Positions 9,353 through 19,674 of a stretch of DNA of 64,000 nucleotides are shown here, one piece after another; position 1 is the stretch's first letter, and every line of letters begins with the position of its first letter. Origin of the DNA: Nocardia speluncae NBRC 108251 (lineage in GTDB: Bacteria > Actinomycetota > Actinomycetes > Mycobacteriales > Mycobacteriaceae). The DNA lies in assembly GCF_001613245.1 (NCBI RefSeq), contig NZ_BDBZ01000014.1, positions 1 to 64,000 on the forward strand, written 5' to 3'. Made by a program: the position numbers and the translations under genes. Below the pieces are notes generated by a model. The model did no database searches and was not told where the DNA came from. It saw only the letters and a list, made by a program, of their open reading frames with translations.

Positions 9353-9432
9353 CAGCGGCCCGGTACCGGCGTTACCCGACATTCACGGGCCCGAGGCGGC
9401 GCGGCGGGCCGGAAGCGGGCAAGATGGGCGCC

Positions 9433-10467
9433 ATGCGCATCGGAATCCTGACCGGCGGTGGTGACTGTCCGGGACTGAACGCGGTGATCCGTGCCGTCGT
9501 CCGCACGGCGAACGGCCGTTACGGCGATGCCGTCGTGGGCTTCGAGGACGGCTGGCGAGGGCTGCTGGAGGACCGCAAGATCCGCATCCAGAACGATGAC
9601 CGCACCGATCGTCTGCTCGCCAAGGGCGGCACCATGCTCGGTACCGCCCGCACCAACCCGGACGTGCTGCTGGCCGGCCTGAGCCGGATCCGGCAGACCC
9701 TCGACGACAACGGCATCGAAGCGCTCATCCCCATCGGCGGGGAAGGTACGCTCACGGCCGCCAGTTGGCTGTCCGAGGAAGGTGTTCCGGTGGTCGGCGT
9801 GCCGAAAACCATCGACAACGATATCGATTGCACCGATGTCACCTTCGGGCACGACACCGCGCTGTCCATCGCCACCGAGGCCATCGACCGCCTGCACACC
9901 ACCGCGGAATCCCATCAGCGCGTGATGCTCATCGAGGTGATGGGCCGGCACGCCGGCTGGATCGCGATGCATTCCGGAATGGCGGCAGGCGCCCACCTGA
10001 CCCTGGTGCCCGAGCAGCCGTTCGATGTCACCGAGGTGTGCGCGCTGATCAAACGCCGCTTCCAGCGCGGGGACAAACATTTCATCTGCGTCGTGGCCGA
10101 GGGGTCGCATCCGGCCCCCGATTCCGGGTTCACCCTGCGCGAAGGCGGGGTCGACGAATTCGGGCACGAACGGTTCACCGGGGTCGCCCAGCAGCTCGGT
10201 ATGGAGATCGAGCGGCGGATCGGCAAAGAGGTCCGCACCACGGTGCTCGGCCATGTGCAGCGCGGCGGCAGCCCCTCCCCGTACGACCGGGTGCTCGCCA
10301 CCCGCTTCGGCCTGCATGCCGCCGAAGCCGTGCACGCCGGGCATTTCGGCCAGATGGTGGCCTTGCGTGGCACCGAGATCGGCCTGGTCCCATTGCACGA
10401 AGCGACCAAACAACTCAAACGGGTCCCGGCCGACCGCTACGACGAAGCACAGGCCTTCTTCGGCTAG
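9433..10467 (+). CDS. pfkA: 6-phosphofructokinase
   Basis: A 344-residue enzyme that phosphorylates fructose 6-phosphate to fructose 1,6-bisphosphate in glycolysis. It shows the family motifs in order: GGGDCPGLNAVIR, GGTMLGTAR, IGGEGTLTAA, PKTIDNDIDCTDVTFG with the catalytic TIDND, EVMGRHAGW and LGHVQRGGSP. It closely resembles the M. tuberculosis PfkA sequence as I remember it. ATG 9433 matches the usual MRIGILTGG start; an in-frame ATG 9 bp upstream is the alternative. In M. tuberculosis gatA and gatB flank pfkA; here gatB follows, after one inserted gene. Confidence 0.96.
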   Translation: MRIGILTGGGDCPGLNAVIRAVVRTANGRYGDAVVGFEDGWRGLLEDRKIRIQNDDRTDRLLAKGGTMLGTARTNPDVLLAGLSRIRQTLDDNGIEALIPIGGEGTLTAASWLSEEGVPVVGVPKTIDNDIDCTDVTFGHDTALSIATEAIDRLHTTAESHQRVMLIEVMGRHAGWIAMHSGMAAGAHLTLVPEQPFDVTEVCALIKRRFQRGDKHFICVVAEGSHPAPDSGFTLREGGVDEFGHERFTGVAQQLGMEIERRIGKEVRTTVLGHVQRGGSPSPYDRVLATRFGLHAAEAVHAGHFGQMVALRGTEIGLVPLHEATKQLKRVPADRYDEAQAFFG

Positions 10468-10580
10468 CCGCACGTCCGACCTGCGCCGGGGACACCGGGC
10501 AGGTCGTAGGTATCTGCCGCCCCCGACCCGCGCTGCCGAAGGCGCCGCCGAATAGACACCACGGCGATACAGTCGAGCCC

Positions 10581-11963
10581 ATGCGCCTTGGCAAGGGAGC
10601 GTTGCCGGTAGTGGTTGTGTGGTTGCTCGTCTCGATGCTGGTCGGCTGTGGCGGCGGTCCGGCCGATGAGCGCGTGGCCGGGCAGTGGCACGGTGCCATC
10701 GAGGTGCCCGGCGCTCCGGTGGTGGTCGGGGTGGAATTCACCGGCCGCCACAGCGGTGTCATCGATATCGCTGCCCAGCAGATGACACAGCGCCCGCTGA
10801 GCGATGTCGTGGCCGACCCCGATGAGGTGCGGTTCGGTGTTCCGGATGTTCCCGGCGACGCTCGTTTCGACGGTCGGCTCGACGAATCCGCCGGCGCGAT
10901 CGTCGGCGATTTCCGCCAGGCCGGGGAAACCTTCGGGCTCACCCTGAACCGTGCACCGGTGCCGCCGCCGGCCCGGCCGCAGGAGCCACATCCGCCGTAT
11001 CCCTATTTGTCCGAGGATATTTCGTACCAGAGCGGCGGTATCACCGTTGCGGGCACACTGACCCGGCCCGATACTACGGCTCCGGTACCCGCTGTCGTAC
11101 TCGTCACCGGTAGTGGCCCGCAGGACCGTAACGAGGAGCTCGCCGGCCACCGCCCGTTCCTGCTGCTCGCCGATACGCTCACCCGCGCGGGTTACGCGGT
11201 GTTGCGCACCGACGACCGCGGTGTGGGCGGTACCGGCGGCAACCTGAATCAGGCCGATTACGCCGACCTGTCCGCCGATATCGAAGCCGGCCTCGGCTAT
11301 CTGCGCGGGCGCCCCGAGATCGACCCGGCCCGTATCGGCCTGCTCGGGCACAGCGAAGGCGGATACCTCGCCCCGATGGTCGCTGCGCGACCTTCGAACG
11401 GTATCGCGTTCGTGATGCTCATGGCCGGGCCGGCGATCACCGGTACCGATATCATCCTCGACCAGGGCGTCCGGGCTTTCGGAGCGGCCGGCGCGACCGC
11501 GGAGCAGATCGATGCACACCGGGCCTTCCTGACCGACTGGACCGCCGCGCTGCGCGCCGGTCAGCTCACCAAGGCCGCCCGGCTCTCCGAAACCTACAAC
11601 CGGGCGTTGCCGGCCGCGCTGCGTGCCTCCAGCGAACCGTTCACCTCCCAGAACACGCCGTATATGGCCGCGCTTGTGTCCTATGATCCCGCGCCGGCTC
11701 TGTCCGCGTTGCGGATGCCGGTGCTGGCGTTCTACGGGTCGAAGGACGCCCAGGTGACCGCGGACCCGAACGCGCAGATCATGCGGACCCTGCTGGCCGG
11801 CAACCCCGATGCGGAAGTCCCGGTATTCGACGGGCTCAACCATCTCATGCAGCCCGCCTACAGCGGAATGCCCAGCGAATACGAATCCATCGAGACCACT
11901 GTCGACCCCGTCGTTCTCGATACCGTCACCGCCTGGCTCGGCGAGCGGATACCGGCCGGTTGA
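10581..11963 (+). CDS. Secreted lipoprotein alpha/beta hydrolase
   Basis: This 460-residue protein has a lipoprotein signal ([10 protein letters not shown]), an N-terminal beta-rich domain of about 110 residues beginning [13 protein letters not shown], and an alpha/beta hydrolase domain. Nucleophile motif GHSEGG lies near residue 257, an oxyanion-type [11 protein letters not shown] near 175, and a GLNHLMQP segment supplies the catalytic His. This two-domain architecture is common in periplasmic S9/S33-like esterases or peptidases. The substrate is unknown. It separates pfkA from gatB. Confidence 0.85.
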   Translation: MRLGKGALPVVVVWLLVSMLVGCGGGPADERVAGQWHGAIEVPGAPVVVGVEFTGRHSGVIDIAAQQMTQRPLSDVVADPDEVRFGVPDVPGDARFDGRLDESAGAIVGDFRQAGETFGLTLNRAPVPPPARPQEPHPPYPYLSEDISYQSGGITVAGTLTRPDTTAPVPAVVLVTGSGPQDRNEELAGHRPFLLLADTLTRAGYAVLRTDDRGVGGTGGNLNQADYADLSADIEAGLGYLRGRPEIDPARIGLLGHSEGGYLAPMVAARPSNGIAFVMLMAGPAITGTDIILDQGVRAFGAAGATAEQIDAHRAFLTDWTAALRAGQLTKAARLSETYNRALPAALRASSEPFTSQNTPYMAALVSYDPAPALSALRMPVLAFYGSKDAQVTADPNAQIMRTLLAGNPDAEVPVFDGLNHLMQPAYSGMPSEYESIETTVDPVVLDTVTAWLGERIPAG

Positions 11964-12007
11964 GGTGTCCGCCGGGCCGCCATACCTGCGCGCATAGACT
12001 GTGCTCC

Positions 12008-13516
12008 ATGAGCGCACCCACCGTCGAACTCATGGATTACGCCGATGTGTTGACCCGGTACGAGCCGGTGCTGGGCATGGAGGTCCATGTCGAGCTGTCC
12101 ACCGCGACCAAGATGTTCTGCGGCTGCCCCACCACTTTCGGCGCCGACCCCAACACCCAGGTCTGCCCGGTCTGCCTGGGCCTGCCCGGTTCGCTGCCGG
12201 TGGTCAATCAGCAGGCGGTGGAGTCGGCCGTGCGGATCGGCCTGGCCCTGAACTGTTCCATCACTCCGTGGGGACGGTTCGCGCGCAAGAACTACTTCTA
12301 CCCGGATCAGCCGAAGAACTACCAGATCAGCCAGTACGACGAGCCGATCGCCACCGAGGGCTATCTCGAGGTCCCGTTGGACGACGGCACCACCTTCCGG
12401 GTCGAGATCGAACGCGCTCATATGGAGGAGGACACCGGTAAATCGGTGCATGTCGGCGGTGCCACCGGCCGGATCCACGGCGCCAGCCACTCGCTGCTCG
12501 ACTACAACCGCGCGGGTGTCCCGCTGATCGAGATCGTCACCAAACCCATCACCGGGGCCGGCGACCGCGCACCGGAGGTGGCGCGCGCCTACGTGACCGC
12601 GTTGCGTGACCTGCTGAAATCGCTGGACGTTTCCGATGTCCGGATGGAACACGGTTCGCTGCGCTGTGACGCCAATGTGTCCCTCATGCCGGTCGGTGCG
12701 GACGTGTTCGGTACCCGCACCGAAACCAAGAACGTGAACTCGCTCAAGAGCGTCGAGGTCGCCGTGCGGTTCGAGATGCGCCGTCAGGCGGCCGTTCTCG
12801 CGACCGGTGGGGAGATCATTCAGGAGACCCGCCACTTCCATGAGGCCGACGGCTCCACCTCCCCGGGCCGCCGCAAGGAAACCGCCGAGGACTACCGGTA
12901 CTTCCCCGAACCGGATCTGGAACCCGTCGCCCCCGCCGCGGCCTGGGTGGAAGAGTTGCGCGGCACCATCCCCGAATACCCCTGGCTGCGGCGCGCGCGT
13001 ATCCAATCGGACTGGGGCGTCTCCGACGAGGTCATGCGCGATCTGGTGAACGCCGGTGCCCTGGACCTCATCATCGCCACCGTCGATGCCGGCGCCCCCG
13101 CCAAAGAGGCCCGCTCCTGGTGGGTCGCCTACCTCACCGAGAAGGCCAACGAACGCGGCGGCTCCCTCGAGGATCTGCCCATCACCCCCGCCCAGGTCGC
13201 CGAGGTGATCGCCCTGGTCGAGGCGAAAACGGTGAACAACAAAGTCGCCAAGCAGGTCGTCGATCTGGTGCTCGACGGCGAAGGCGATCCGGGCGCGATC
13301 GTCGAGAGCAAAGGCCTGGGCATGGTCAGCGACGACAGCGCCTTGCAGGCCGAAGTGGACAAGGCATTGGCCGCCAACCCGGATATCGCGGACAAGATCC
13401 GCTCCGGCAAGGTCCAGGCCGCCGGCAAGATCGTCGGCGATGTCATGAAGGCCACCCGCGGCCAGGCCGACGCCGCCCGTGTCCGGGAGCTCGTCCTCAC
13501 GGCCTGCGGTGCCTGA
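12008..13516 (+). CDS. gatB: Aspartyl/glutamyl-tRNA(Asn/Gln) amidotransferase subunit B
   Basis: GatB of 502 residues, the usual length. It binds misacylated Glu-tRNA(Gln) or Asp-tRNA(Asn) and activates the acyl group for amidation within GatCAB. Diagnostic segments are [10 protein letters not shown] near the N terminus, the zinc-site Cys cluster (MFCGCPTTF and [10 protein letters not shown]), the signature [17 protein letters not shown], and HMEEDTGKS. The C-terminal helical tail (GatB/YqeY domain) is present. The start [15 protein letters not shown] at 12008 is the first start consistent with homologues. gatA and gatC are not in this window. Confidence 0.97.
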   Translation: MSAPTVELMDYADVLTRYEPVLGMEVHVELSTATKMFCGCPTTFGADPNTQVCPVCLGLPGSLPVVNQQAVESAVRIGLALNCSITPWGRFARKNYFYPDQPKNYQISQYDEPIATEGYLEVPLDDGTTFRVEIERAHMEEDTGKSVHVGGATGRIHGASHSLLDYNRAGVPLIEIVTKPITGAGDRAPEVARAYVTALRDLLKSLDVSDVRMEHGSLRCDANVSLMPVGADVFGTRTETKNVNSLKSVEVAVRFEMRRQAAVLATGGEIIQETRHFHEADGSTSPGRRKETAEDYRYFPEPDLEPVAPAAAWVEELRGTIPEYPWLRRARIQSDWGVSDEVMRDLVNAGALDLIIATVDAGAPAKEARSWWVAYLTEKANERGGSLEDLPITPAQVAEVIALVEAKTVNNKVAKQVVDLVLDGEGDPGAIVESKGLGMVSDDSALQAEVDKALAANPDIADKIRSGKVQAAGKIVGDVMKATRGQADAARVRELVLTACGA

Positions 13517-13552
13517 TCACCGGCTGTAGCGCCCGGCCGGGGCTGCCTCGGA

Positions 13553-13969
13553 TCAGCGCGATAGTGGCTCCGGGGCGGGGCGGCTGTCGAATTCGGCGCG
13601 TGCGGAGAGGATCTCGCTGTGGTGGCGGAGGGCCCACTGTCCCATTACATGGGTGACATCGCCCAGATCCGCGCCGAGCTCCGTCAGCGCGTATTCGACA
13701 CGCGGGGGCACTGTCGGATAGACCGTGCGGCGGACGAGGCCGTCCCGTTCGAGGTTGCGCAGCGTGCGGGTGAGCATTTTCTGGGTGATTCCGTCGAGCC
13801 GGCGGCGTAGATCGTTGAACCGGACGGGGCCCTCGCCGGCACGCAGCGTGCCGAGAACGAGGAGCACCCATTTGTCCGCCAGCACGCCCAGCACATCACG
13901 AGCCGGACAGCGTTGCAGATAGCTCTGCACCGGATTCTGGTTACTTGTAAGGTCAGAGACAGTATCCAT
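13553..13969 (-). CDS. HxlR-family winged-helix regulator
   Basis: A 138-residue regulator with the HxlR hallmark CPARDVLGVLADKWVLLVL followed by FNDLRRRLDGITQKMLTRTLRNLERDGLVRR, the winged helix. It is divergent from the oxidoreductase at 14028, with 58 bp between the starts, so control of that gene and itself is the simple inference. HxlR proteins often respond to electrophiles or quinones, which suits a quinone-oxidoreductase-like partner. It ends tail to tail with gatB. Confidence 0.92.
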   Translation of the reverse strand: MDTVSDLTSNQNPVQSYLQRCPARDVLGVLADKWVLLVLGTLRAGEGPVRFNDLRRRLDGITQKMLTRTLRNLERDGLVRRTVYPTVPPRVEYALTELGADLGDVTHVMGQWALRHHSEILSARAEFDSRPAPEPLSR

Positions 13970-14014
13970 CAGGTACCTCGGGATCGGGAAAGTGCCTTCT
14001 TCCTATTGGATACT
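13961..14014. promoter_or_regulatory. Candidate HxlR operator: inverted repeat AGTATCC/GGATACT
   Basis: AGTATCC (13961-13967, overlapping the HxlR start codon) and its exact reverse complement GGATACT (14008-14014, just upstream of the oxidoreductase start) flank the divergent promoter region, 40 bp apart. Additional symmetry is present in TTACTTGTAA at 13941-13950, inside the HxlR gene. Assignment as an operator is inference. Confidence 0.35.
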
Positions 14015-14027
14015 AGTGGGCGGAACA

Positions 14028-14954
14028 ATGGCGATCGTGAAAGCGATCAGTCAGCAAATCGTGGGCGGCCCGGAAGTCTTGCAGGTCGTGGAGGTGGATA
14101 CGCCGCGGCCCGCGGCCGGTGAGGTGCTGGTCCGCGTGGCCGCGACATCAGTCAATGCGGCGGACTGGAAAGCGCGCCGCGGAATCGTGGACCGGCTCGG
14201 GCCGCCGCCTTTCACTCTCGGGCTCGACGTATCCGGTGTCGTCGCCCAGATCGGCAGCGAGGTGAATGGATTCCGGCCGGGTGACGAGGTATTCGGTATG
14301 GCCATGGGCGCGAATGCCGAAAACGTCGCGGTGCCGGTGACCGCACTCGCCCCGAAACCGGATCACCTGGATCATGTACACGCCGCAGCCCTACCCACCG
14401 CCGCACTGACCGCCTGGCAGGCGCTGGCCGGTATCGGTACCGGTGACCGGGTGCTGATCCATGCCGCGGCAGGCGGTGTCGGGCACCTGGCCGTGCAGAT
14501 CGCGAAAAGCCGTGGCGCGTACGTGATCGGCACGGCCCGCACGGTCAATCACGGGTACCTCCGGGGTCTCGGCGCCGATGAGGTGGTCGACTACACCGCC
14601 ACGGATTTCTCGACTGCCCTGGACCCTGTCGATATGGTGCTCGATCTGGTCGGTGGCGACTACGGAACACGCTCCGCGCGGGTGCTGAGGCCCGGTGGCC
14701 GCCTCGTCGACGCCCAAGGCAACGACGCCACCGGCGATCCGCGATACCGCCGCTTCTACGTACACCCCTCGGGTTCGGCACTGCGCGAGATCAGCGCACT
14801 TGTCGCGGTCGGCCGCCTGCGCGTGGAGGTCGACCGGGTGATGTCACTGGCCGATATTGCCGAAGCGCACCGGCTCAGTGAATCCGGACGGGTGCGCGGC
14901 AAGATCGTGCTGACGGCGTGGGAGTCCACCGCGGACCTGTCCACCCAGGCCTGA
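14028..14954 (+). CDS. NADP-dependent medium-chain (quinone-type) oxidoreductase
   Basis: A 308-residue zinc-independent MDR enzyme. The GroES-like N-terminal half includes VRVAATSVNAADWKARRG and LGLDVSGVVAQIGSEV; the Rossmann half has VLIHAAAGGVGHLAVQIAKSRG, the nucleotide-binding glycine motif of quinone reductases. Typical activity is NADPH-dependent reduction of quinones or enones. ATG 14028 begins MAIVKAISQQ and is preceded by a GGGCGGA ribosome-binding site. Divergent from an HxlR regulator, its probable controller. Confidence 0.9.
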   Translation: MAIVKAISQQIVGGPEVLQVVEVDTPRPAAGEVLVRVAATSVNAADWKARRGIVDRLGPPPFTLGLDVSGVVAQIGSEVNGFRPGDEVFGMAMGANAENVAVPVTALAPKPDHLDHVHAAALPTAALTAWQALAGIGTGDRVLIHAAAGGVGHLAVQIAKSRGAYVIGTARTVNHGYLRGLGADEVVDYTATDFSTALDPVDMVLDLVGGDYGTRSARVLRPGGRLVDAQGNDATGDPRYRRFYVHPSGSALREISALVAVGRLRVEVDRVMSLADIAEAHRLSESGRVRGKIVLTAWESTADLSTQA

Positions 14955-15000
14955 CCCCTGAACCCGGTGCGGGCTCCGATGCGCCTGGGCCGGGAACGAT

Positions 15001-16113
15001 CTAGTCCGGGCCGCCACCACCGCCGGCCGTGGGCGGCGGGATGCGGACGACACGGTCGTCGTTCGGGGTGGGCTGGCCGCCGTCGGATTTGTTCGCGGTG
15101 GAGACCCAGATGGTGCCGTCCATGGCCGGGCTGGCGCCGAGCAGGCGGCCGTACTTGTTGGCGAAGAAAACGCTCGGGGGCGCGGTCACGGCGTAGGTCG
15201 TGGGGTCCGGTGTCGCCATGGCGAGGGCTTTCGCGTCGGTCAGGGCGATGGCGATGCCTTCGGGGGTGACGGCGCAACCGGCGACTCCGGGACGGTCCGG
15301 CCAGGTCCACGCGGTGGTGGCGACACCGTCGGGGCCGATGCGCTGCAGGCGGTCCAGGGCGGGGGTGCGGTCGGTGACCCAGATCTGATCGCCGCCCAGG
15401 CAGATATCCCCGGCCGAACCGATACCCGACATCGCGACCTCGGTGGGGGCGTTCCCGTTCGAGGTAGGGTTCTTCACCCGCAGCAGTTTGCCCGCCGTAC
15501 TGGCCGGATCCGCCGCGGCCGCCGGGTCACCGGCGTTACCGGTGAGGACCAGCATCTGATCCGGTGACGTCCATTCGATGGCGCCGCGATTCCCGGTGGT
15601 GCCCTTCGGGATTCCTGTCAGGACCGGTTTCGGCGGGCCGCCGCCCTCGGCGATGCGGACCACCCGGTTATCGCTCGCGGTGGTGACGTAGGCGTAGAGC
15701 AGCCCGTCCTCGTGGTAAGTGGGGGAGATGGCGATATCACTCAGCCCGCCGTCGCCGGCGGGATCCACGTCGACCCGGGCGACCTCGACCGGCGGCGCCT
15801 CCGGTGCCACCTTCAGGATGCGTCCGGTGCGGCGTTCGGTCACCAGCGCGTAGCCGCCCAGTTCGACCAGCCCGCCGGTGGTGTCCAGGCAGCTGACCAC
15901 CACGGCCGGGTCGGGGTCGATACACGGACCGCTCGGCCGGGTGGTCGAGGATTCGGGCGCGCGCTGCTTCGGGGGTTCGAGCTCCGCGGCGTCCAGAGTC
16001 GGTTCCTCGGTGAACGGACTGGACGCGGAATCGTCGAACCGCGCGCACCCGCTGAGCAACAACGCCCCGCATACCAGCCCCACCGTCACGCGCCGCGCGC
16101 CAACCGACCTCAT
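15001..16113 (-). CDS. lppZ: LppZ-like lipoprotein, PQQ-type beta-propeller (glucose/sorbosone dehydrogenase fold)
   Basis: A 370-residue lipoprotein with signal MRSVGARRVTVGLVCGALLL and lipobox LLSGC. The mature part is a beta-propeller of the soluble glucose dehydrogenase family, recognisable by DPAGDGGLSDIAISPTYHED, NRGAIEWTSPDQMLVLTGNAGDP and GVAGCAVTPEG. It matches my memory of M. tuberculosis LppZ (Rv3006) over most of its length and sits at the same place and opposite orientation relative to gatB. Family members usually bind PQQ, but no enzymatic role is established for LppZ. The start at 16113 is set by the signal peptide. Confidence 0.85.
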   Translation of the reverse strand: MRSVGARRVTVGLVCGALLLSGCARFDDSASSPFTEEPTLDAAELEPPKQRAPESSTTRPSGPCIDPDPAVVVSCLDTTGGLVELGGYALVTERRTGRILKVAPEAPPVEVARVDVDPAGDGGLSDIAISPTYHEDGLLYAYVTTASDNRVVRIAEGGGPPKPVLTGIPKGTTGNRGAIEWTSPDQMLVLTGNAGDPAAAADPASTAGKLLRVKNPTSNGNAPTEVAMSGIGSAGDICLGGDQIWVTDRTPALDRLQRIGPDGVATTAWTWPDRPGVAGCAVTPEGIAIALTDAKALAMATPDPTTYAVTAPPSVFFANKYGRLLGASPAMDGTIWVSTANKSDGGQPTPNDDRVVRIPPPTAGGGGGPD

Positions 16114-16274
16114 AACCCCCCAACGTAGTGGAAATCCCCCCGGTCGCGCCGCCACGCCCCCGCCCAGTACGGACAAGCCGCAGGTCGCCCGGGTACGGCC
16201 CGAGGTAACCGAGTGGCGCGGACACGCCGCGCTTTCAGTGGGACCGTGGCGCTGGATCGGCCTACTGTTGAAGG

Positions 16275-17138
16275 GTGAGTGCCAAGCCGAGAAACGGCTC
16301 CGCGCCGTCCGAATCCGCGCGGCCCGGTAACAACCTGTCCACCGTCGGCCGGCGTGCGGTATCGACGACGGCGGGCGGGGTCGGCAGCCCCTACGATTTC
16401 CCTACCGGCCAGTTCCCCAAGGTGGCCATGACCAAGGAGATACCGGCAATGGCTTCTGTTGCTCCGGGCGATAAACCGACCGATACCCCCGGCCCGGCCG
16501 GACCGGCCGGGGCCGACGACGACAGGACCTATTCCTACGCGAGCATCCCTCCGGCGGGCACCCCGCCCAACGGGGGCCTGCGCCGCCGCAACGGTGACGG
16601 TCGCCGCGGCACCCTCGACCTGGGCCTGTTCATCCTGCGCCTCGTGGTCGGCGGCACATTCTTGTACCACGGCCTGCAGAAACTGACGGGCTGGTTCGAC
16701 GGGCCGGGCCTCGACGGCACCAAGGAGATGATGGAACAGGGCGGCTGGGATCATCCGTCCATCGCCGCCGCACTGGTCACCGCCGGTGAGGTGGGCGGTG
16801 GCATCCTGTTGATCCTGGGCCTGGCCACACCGCTGGCCGCCGGTGCGGTGCTCGCGGTGATCCTGGACGCCTGGATGTTCAAGCAGGGGATGCACCCGGA
16901 CTTCCAGTACAGCCAGGGGCCGGGCGCGGTCGAGTCGGAAACCGTCCTGGCCGGCGCTGCCATCGCGCTTATTTTCACCGGTCCCGGCCGGTGGGCGCTG
17001 GACCGCGGTCGCGGCTGGGCTGTCCGTCCCGGTCCCGGCTCTTTCGTGATCCTGGTTCTCGCGTTCGCTGCCGCCATCTTCACCTACTGGTACCTCCAGG
17101 ACGGCAACCCGCTCACCGGTATCGGCCCATTCGACTGA
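16275..17138 (+). CDS. DoxX-family membrane protein (Rv3005c-like)
   Basis: A 287-residue protein: a disordered N-terminal region of about 110 residues, then the DoxX core with four transmembrane helices, starting LGLFILRLVVGGTFLYHGLQKL, with AGEVGGGILLILGLATPLAAGAVLAVIL and a final helix FVILVLAFAAAIFTYWYLQ. The position between lppZ and the PH protein matches M. tuberculosis Rv3005c, which works with SodA and SseA in a membrane-associated oxidoreductase complex. A redox role is therefore inferred. GTG start at 16275. Confidence 0.88.
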   Translation: MSAKPRNGSAPSESARPGNNLSTVGRRAVSTTAGGVGSPYDFPTGQFPKVAMTKEIPAMASVAPGDKPTDTPGPAGPAGADDDRTYSYASIPPAGTPPNGGLRRRNGDGRRGTLDLGLFILRLVVGGTFLYHGLQKLTGWFDGPGLDGTKEMMEQGGWDHPSIAAALVTAGEVGGGILLILGLATPLAAGAVLAVILDAWMFKQGMHPDFQYSQGPGAVESETVLAGAAIALIFTGPGRWALDRGRGWAVRPGPGSFVILVLAFAAAIFTYWYLQDGNPLTGIGPFD

Positions 17139-17467
17139 GTGCTGTGTGTGTTTGCGGCCCCGCGGGTTTCGGCCCCCTCGGCCCCTGATTTCAGTACTCG
17201 ACACCCGCGGCTGCGCCGCATCGCATCGAGCGGGAAATCAGGGGCGGCCCGAAACCTTCAGGGCCTCGCTGGACTCGGCACCGCCGCCGGTCGCGCGGGG
17301 TACGGGGTCGGCCGAGCACTCGCCGTGCGTGCGTCGTGGGGTTCGGTGCCGCCGGTAGGCCACGTCAGGTCCGGGCGCGCTCCAGAATCGCCGAGGCGCT
17401 CGCTGGGCGGTTCCGCCGTCGGCCCGGCTCGTTTCGGCCCATTCAGTGAGGGTGCCGGCCGGACGAC
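17139..17467. other. Gene-free convergent intergenic region with a long folded inverted repeat
   Basis: This is the space between the convergent DoxX and ilvD genes. No supported coding sequence is present. It contains nested symmetry: GTTTCGG 17166-17172 pairs with CCGAAAC 17249-17255; CCCCTGATTTC 17182-17192 pairs perfectly with GAAATCAGGGG 17234-17244; the 41-nt interior holds CTCGA/TCGAG and GCGGC-TGC-GCCGC. It may act as a bidirectional terminator for DoxX or as a structured repeat element. Confidence 0.5.
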
Positions 17468-17502
17468 AACGGCGTCCCGCTCGTCGCGAGCGGGACGCCG
17501 TT
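17468..17502 (-). terminator. Intrinsic-type hairpin downstream of ilvD
   Basis: A perfect 16-bp stem (17468-17483 with 17487-17502) with a TCG loop lies 22 bp beyond the ilvD stop codon. The stem can extend further through GACGAC/CGTCGT with a bulge. There is no U tract, as is common for actinobacterial terminators. Confidence 0.7.
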
Positions 17503-17524
17503 CGTCGTTACCGGCCGCGGAGCG

Positions 17525-19366
17525 TCAGGGCACGTGCCGGACCGCGCCCTTGTCGGCGGAGGTCGCCAGGGCCGCGTAGGCGCGCAGCGCCGTGGTGACC
17601 TGGCGTTCCCGGTTCACCGGCTGCCAGGGGTGTTCCCGGGCGTCCATCTTGGCGCGGCGTTCGGCCAGCACCGCGTCGTCGACCAGTACTTCCAGGGTGC
17701 GGGTGGTGACGTCGATACGGATCCGGTCGCCGTTCTCCACCAGGCCGATGGTGCCGCCGCTGGCGGCTTCGGGGGAGATGTGTCCGATGGAGAGACCGGA
17801 GGTGCCGCCGGAGAACCGGCCGTCGGTGATCAGCGCGCACACTTTGCCGAGGCCCGCGCCCTTGAGGAAGGCGGTCGGGTGCAGCATCTCCTGCATCCCG
17901 GGTCCACCGGCCGGGCCTTCGTAACGTACGACGACCACATCGCCGGGCCGGATTTTCTTACCCAGGATCGCCGAAACGGCTTCCTCCTGGGATTCGACCA
18001 CCACGGCCGGGCCTTCGAAGATGAACAGTTCCTCGTCGATACCCGCGGTCTTGAGGACCGCGCCGTCCAGGGCGATATTGCCGCGCAGCACCACCAGCCC
18101 GCCTTCAGCGGTGTAGGCGTGCTCGATATCGCGGATACAGCCGCCGGCGGCGTCGGTGTCCAGTGCGGACCAGCGGTTGTCGGTGGAGAACGGTTCGGTG
18201 GTGCGCACACCGCCGGGTGCCGCGTGGAACAGCTCCAGGGCTTCCCTCGAGGTCTTACCCGAGCGGATATCCCAGGTGTCGAGCCATTCGTCGACGGTCG
18301 GGGTGTGCACGGTGCTCACCTCGGTTTCCAGCAGTCCACCGCGATGCAGCTCGCCGAGGATTGCCGGGATTCCACCGGCGCGGTGCACATCCTCCATGTG
18401 GTAGTCGGAGTTCGGCGCGACCTTCGACAGGGTCGGCACCCGCCGGCTGATCTCCTCGATGGCGCGCAGGTCGAAATCGATTTCGCCCTCCTGCGCGGCG
18501 GCCAAGATGTGCAGGACGGTGTTGGTGGATCCGCCCATCGCCACATCCAGCGCCATCGCATTGGCGAAGGCCTTCTCGTTCGCCACGCTGCGCGGCAGCA
18601 CCGACGCGTCGTCGTCGCGGTACCAGCGGTTGGCGATATCGATGACGACCCGGCCGGCCCGCTCGAACAGTGCCCGCCGCGCGGCGTGGGTGGCGAGCGT
18701 GGAACCGTTGCCGGGCAGGGCCAGGCCCAAAGCTTCGGTGAGACAGTTCATCGAGTTCGCGGTGAACATGCCGGAGCAGGAGCCACAGGTCGGGCAGGCG
18801 CTGCGCTCGACCTCGGCGAGCCCGTCCTCGGTCACTTCGCTGTTCGCGCTGGCGGAGATGGCGGTGATGAGGTCGGTGGGCGCCTGCGCCACACCGCCGA
18901 CGACCACGGCCTTACCGGCCTCCATCGGCCCACCGGAAACGAACACGGTGGGGACGTTCAACCGCATGGCCGCGTTCAGCATGCCCGGGGTGATCTTGTC
19001 GCAGTTGGAGATACACACCAGCGCATCGGCGGTGTGCGCGTTCACCATGTATTCCACGGAGTCGGCGATGATTTCGCGGCTGGGCAGCGAATAGAGCATG
19101 CCGCCGTGACCCATCGCGATCCCGTCGTCGACGGCGATGGTGTGGAATTCGCGCGGTACCCCACCGGCTTCCCGAATCGCGTCCGCCACGATTTCGCCGA
19201 CATTCTTGAGGTGCACGTGCCCGGGCACGAACTGGGTGTAGGAGTTGGCGATGGCGACGATCGGCTTACCGAAATCGGAATCGGTCATACCGGTGGCCCG
19301 CCACAGGGAGCGGGCCCCGGCGGCATTACGGCCGACAGTGGTGGTGCGGGAACGAAGCGCTGGCAT
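17525..19366 (-). CDS. ilvD: Dihydroxy-acid dehydratase
   Basis: This 613-residue enzyme dehydrates 2,3-dihydroxy-isovalerate and -methylvalerate to the 2-keto acids of valine and isoleucine. Iron-sulfur cluster ligands are visible in [11 protein letters not shown] and in [19 protein letters not shown]; further family motifs are [11 protein letters not shown] and [19 protein letters not shown]. The start at 19366 ([14 protein letters not shown]) has a GAGGAC ribosome-binding site; the longer upstream frame adds only non-conserved residues. It lies beside but opposite to ilvBNC, whereas in M. tuberculosis ilvD is elsewhere, so all ilv steps from acetolactate to keto acid are grouped here. Confidence 0.97.
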   Translation of the reverse strand: MPALRSRTTTVGRNAAGARSLWRATGMTDSDFGKPIVAIANSYTQFVPGHVHLKNVGEIVADAIREAGGVPREFHTIAVDDGIAMGHGGMLYSLPSREIIADSVEYMVNAHTADALVCISNCDKITPGMLNAAMRLNVPTVFVSGGPMEAGKAVVVGGVAQAPTDLITAISASANSEVTEDGLAEVERSACPTCGSCSGMFTANSMNCLTEALGLALPGNGSTLATHAARRALFERAGRVVIDIANRWYRDDDASVLPRSVANEKAFANAMALDVAMGGSTNTVLHILAAAQEGEIDFDLRAIEEISRRVPTLSKVAPNSDYHMEDVHRAGGIPAILGELHRGGLLETEVSTVHTPTVDEWLDTWDIRSGKTSREALELFHAAPGGVRTTEPFSTDNRWSALDTDAAGGCIRDIEHAYTAEGGLVVLRGNIALDGAVLKTAGIDEELFIFEGPAVVVESQEEAVSAILGKKIRPGDVVVVRYEGPAGGPGMQEMLHPTAFLKGAGLGKVCALITDGRFSGGTSGLSIGHISPEAASGGTIGLVENGDRIRIDVTTRTLEVLVDDAVLAERRAKMDAREHPWQPVNRERQVTTALRAYAALATSADKGAVRHVP

Positions 19367-19674
19367 GGGTGTCCTCGGTCTGGTCGCGGGGCTGGACAAT
19401 GCGACGACGCCGTATCGCCCGGCCGCGGATGACCGCTGCTGGAGGTGCGATCGGCGTTTTTTCAGGCTACTCCCGGCCGGAAGCGGACTCGGGGCCGGTA
19501 TCGGCCGGGATCCGGCGCGAACCGCGGCGAGTACCGATAGCCGGTGAAGATGGCCGGTGGACTCGATACCGATGCCTGGGCCGCCGACACCGTGAGAGTC
19601 CCCAGGTGGAGAGCGGTTCCGGCCCGTGGCCGGGAGTCGCCGGTGCCGTGCGAGTTCGCAGTGGGAGAGCGGTT
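19367..19674. other. ilvD upstream region containing a direct repeat
   Basis: No gene is supported in these 308 bases. They presumably contain the ilvD promoter. A direct repeat of about 31 bp begins GGAGAGCGGTTC at 19608-19638 and again at 19664-19695, where it covers the 3' end of the PH-domain gene. A T6 run at 19456-19461 has no strong hairpin beside it. Confidence 0.4.

Noticed and set aside
8416..9432. In-frame extension of pfkA by 339 codons upstream
   Set aside because: It overlaps the beta-lactamase-like lipoprotein in another frame and encodes Arg/Gly-rich sequence; the conserved PfkA start is at 9433.
17139..17579. A 146-codon rightward frame after the DoxX gene
   Set aside because: It reads through the long inverted repeat and the ilvD terminator, ends inside ilvD antisense, and has no domain or ribosome-binding site.
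17534..19432. A 632-codon open frame antisense to ilvD
   Set aside because: It is a GC-driven shadow of a conserved essential gene; the translated sequence is rich in Gly, Val, Asp and His with no domain pattern, and ilvD is certain on the other strand.
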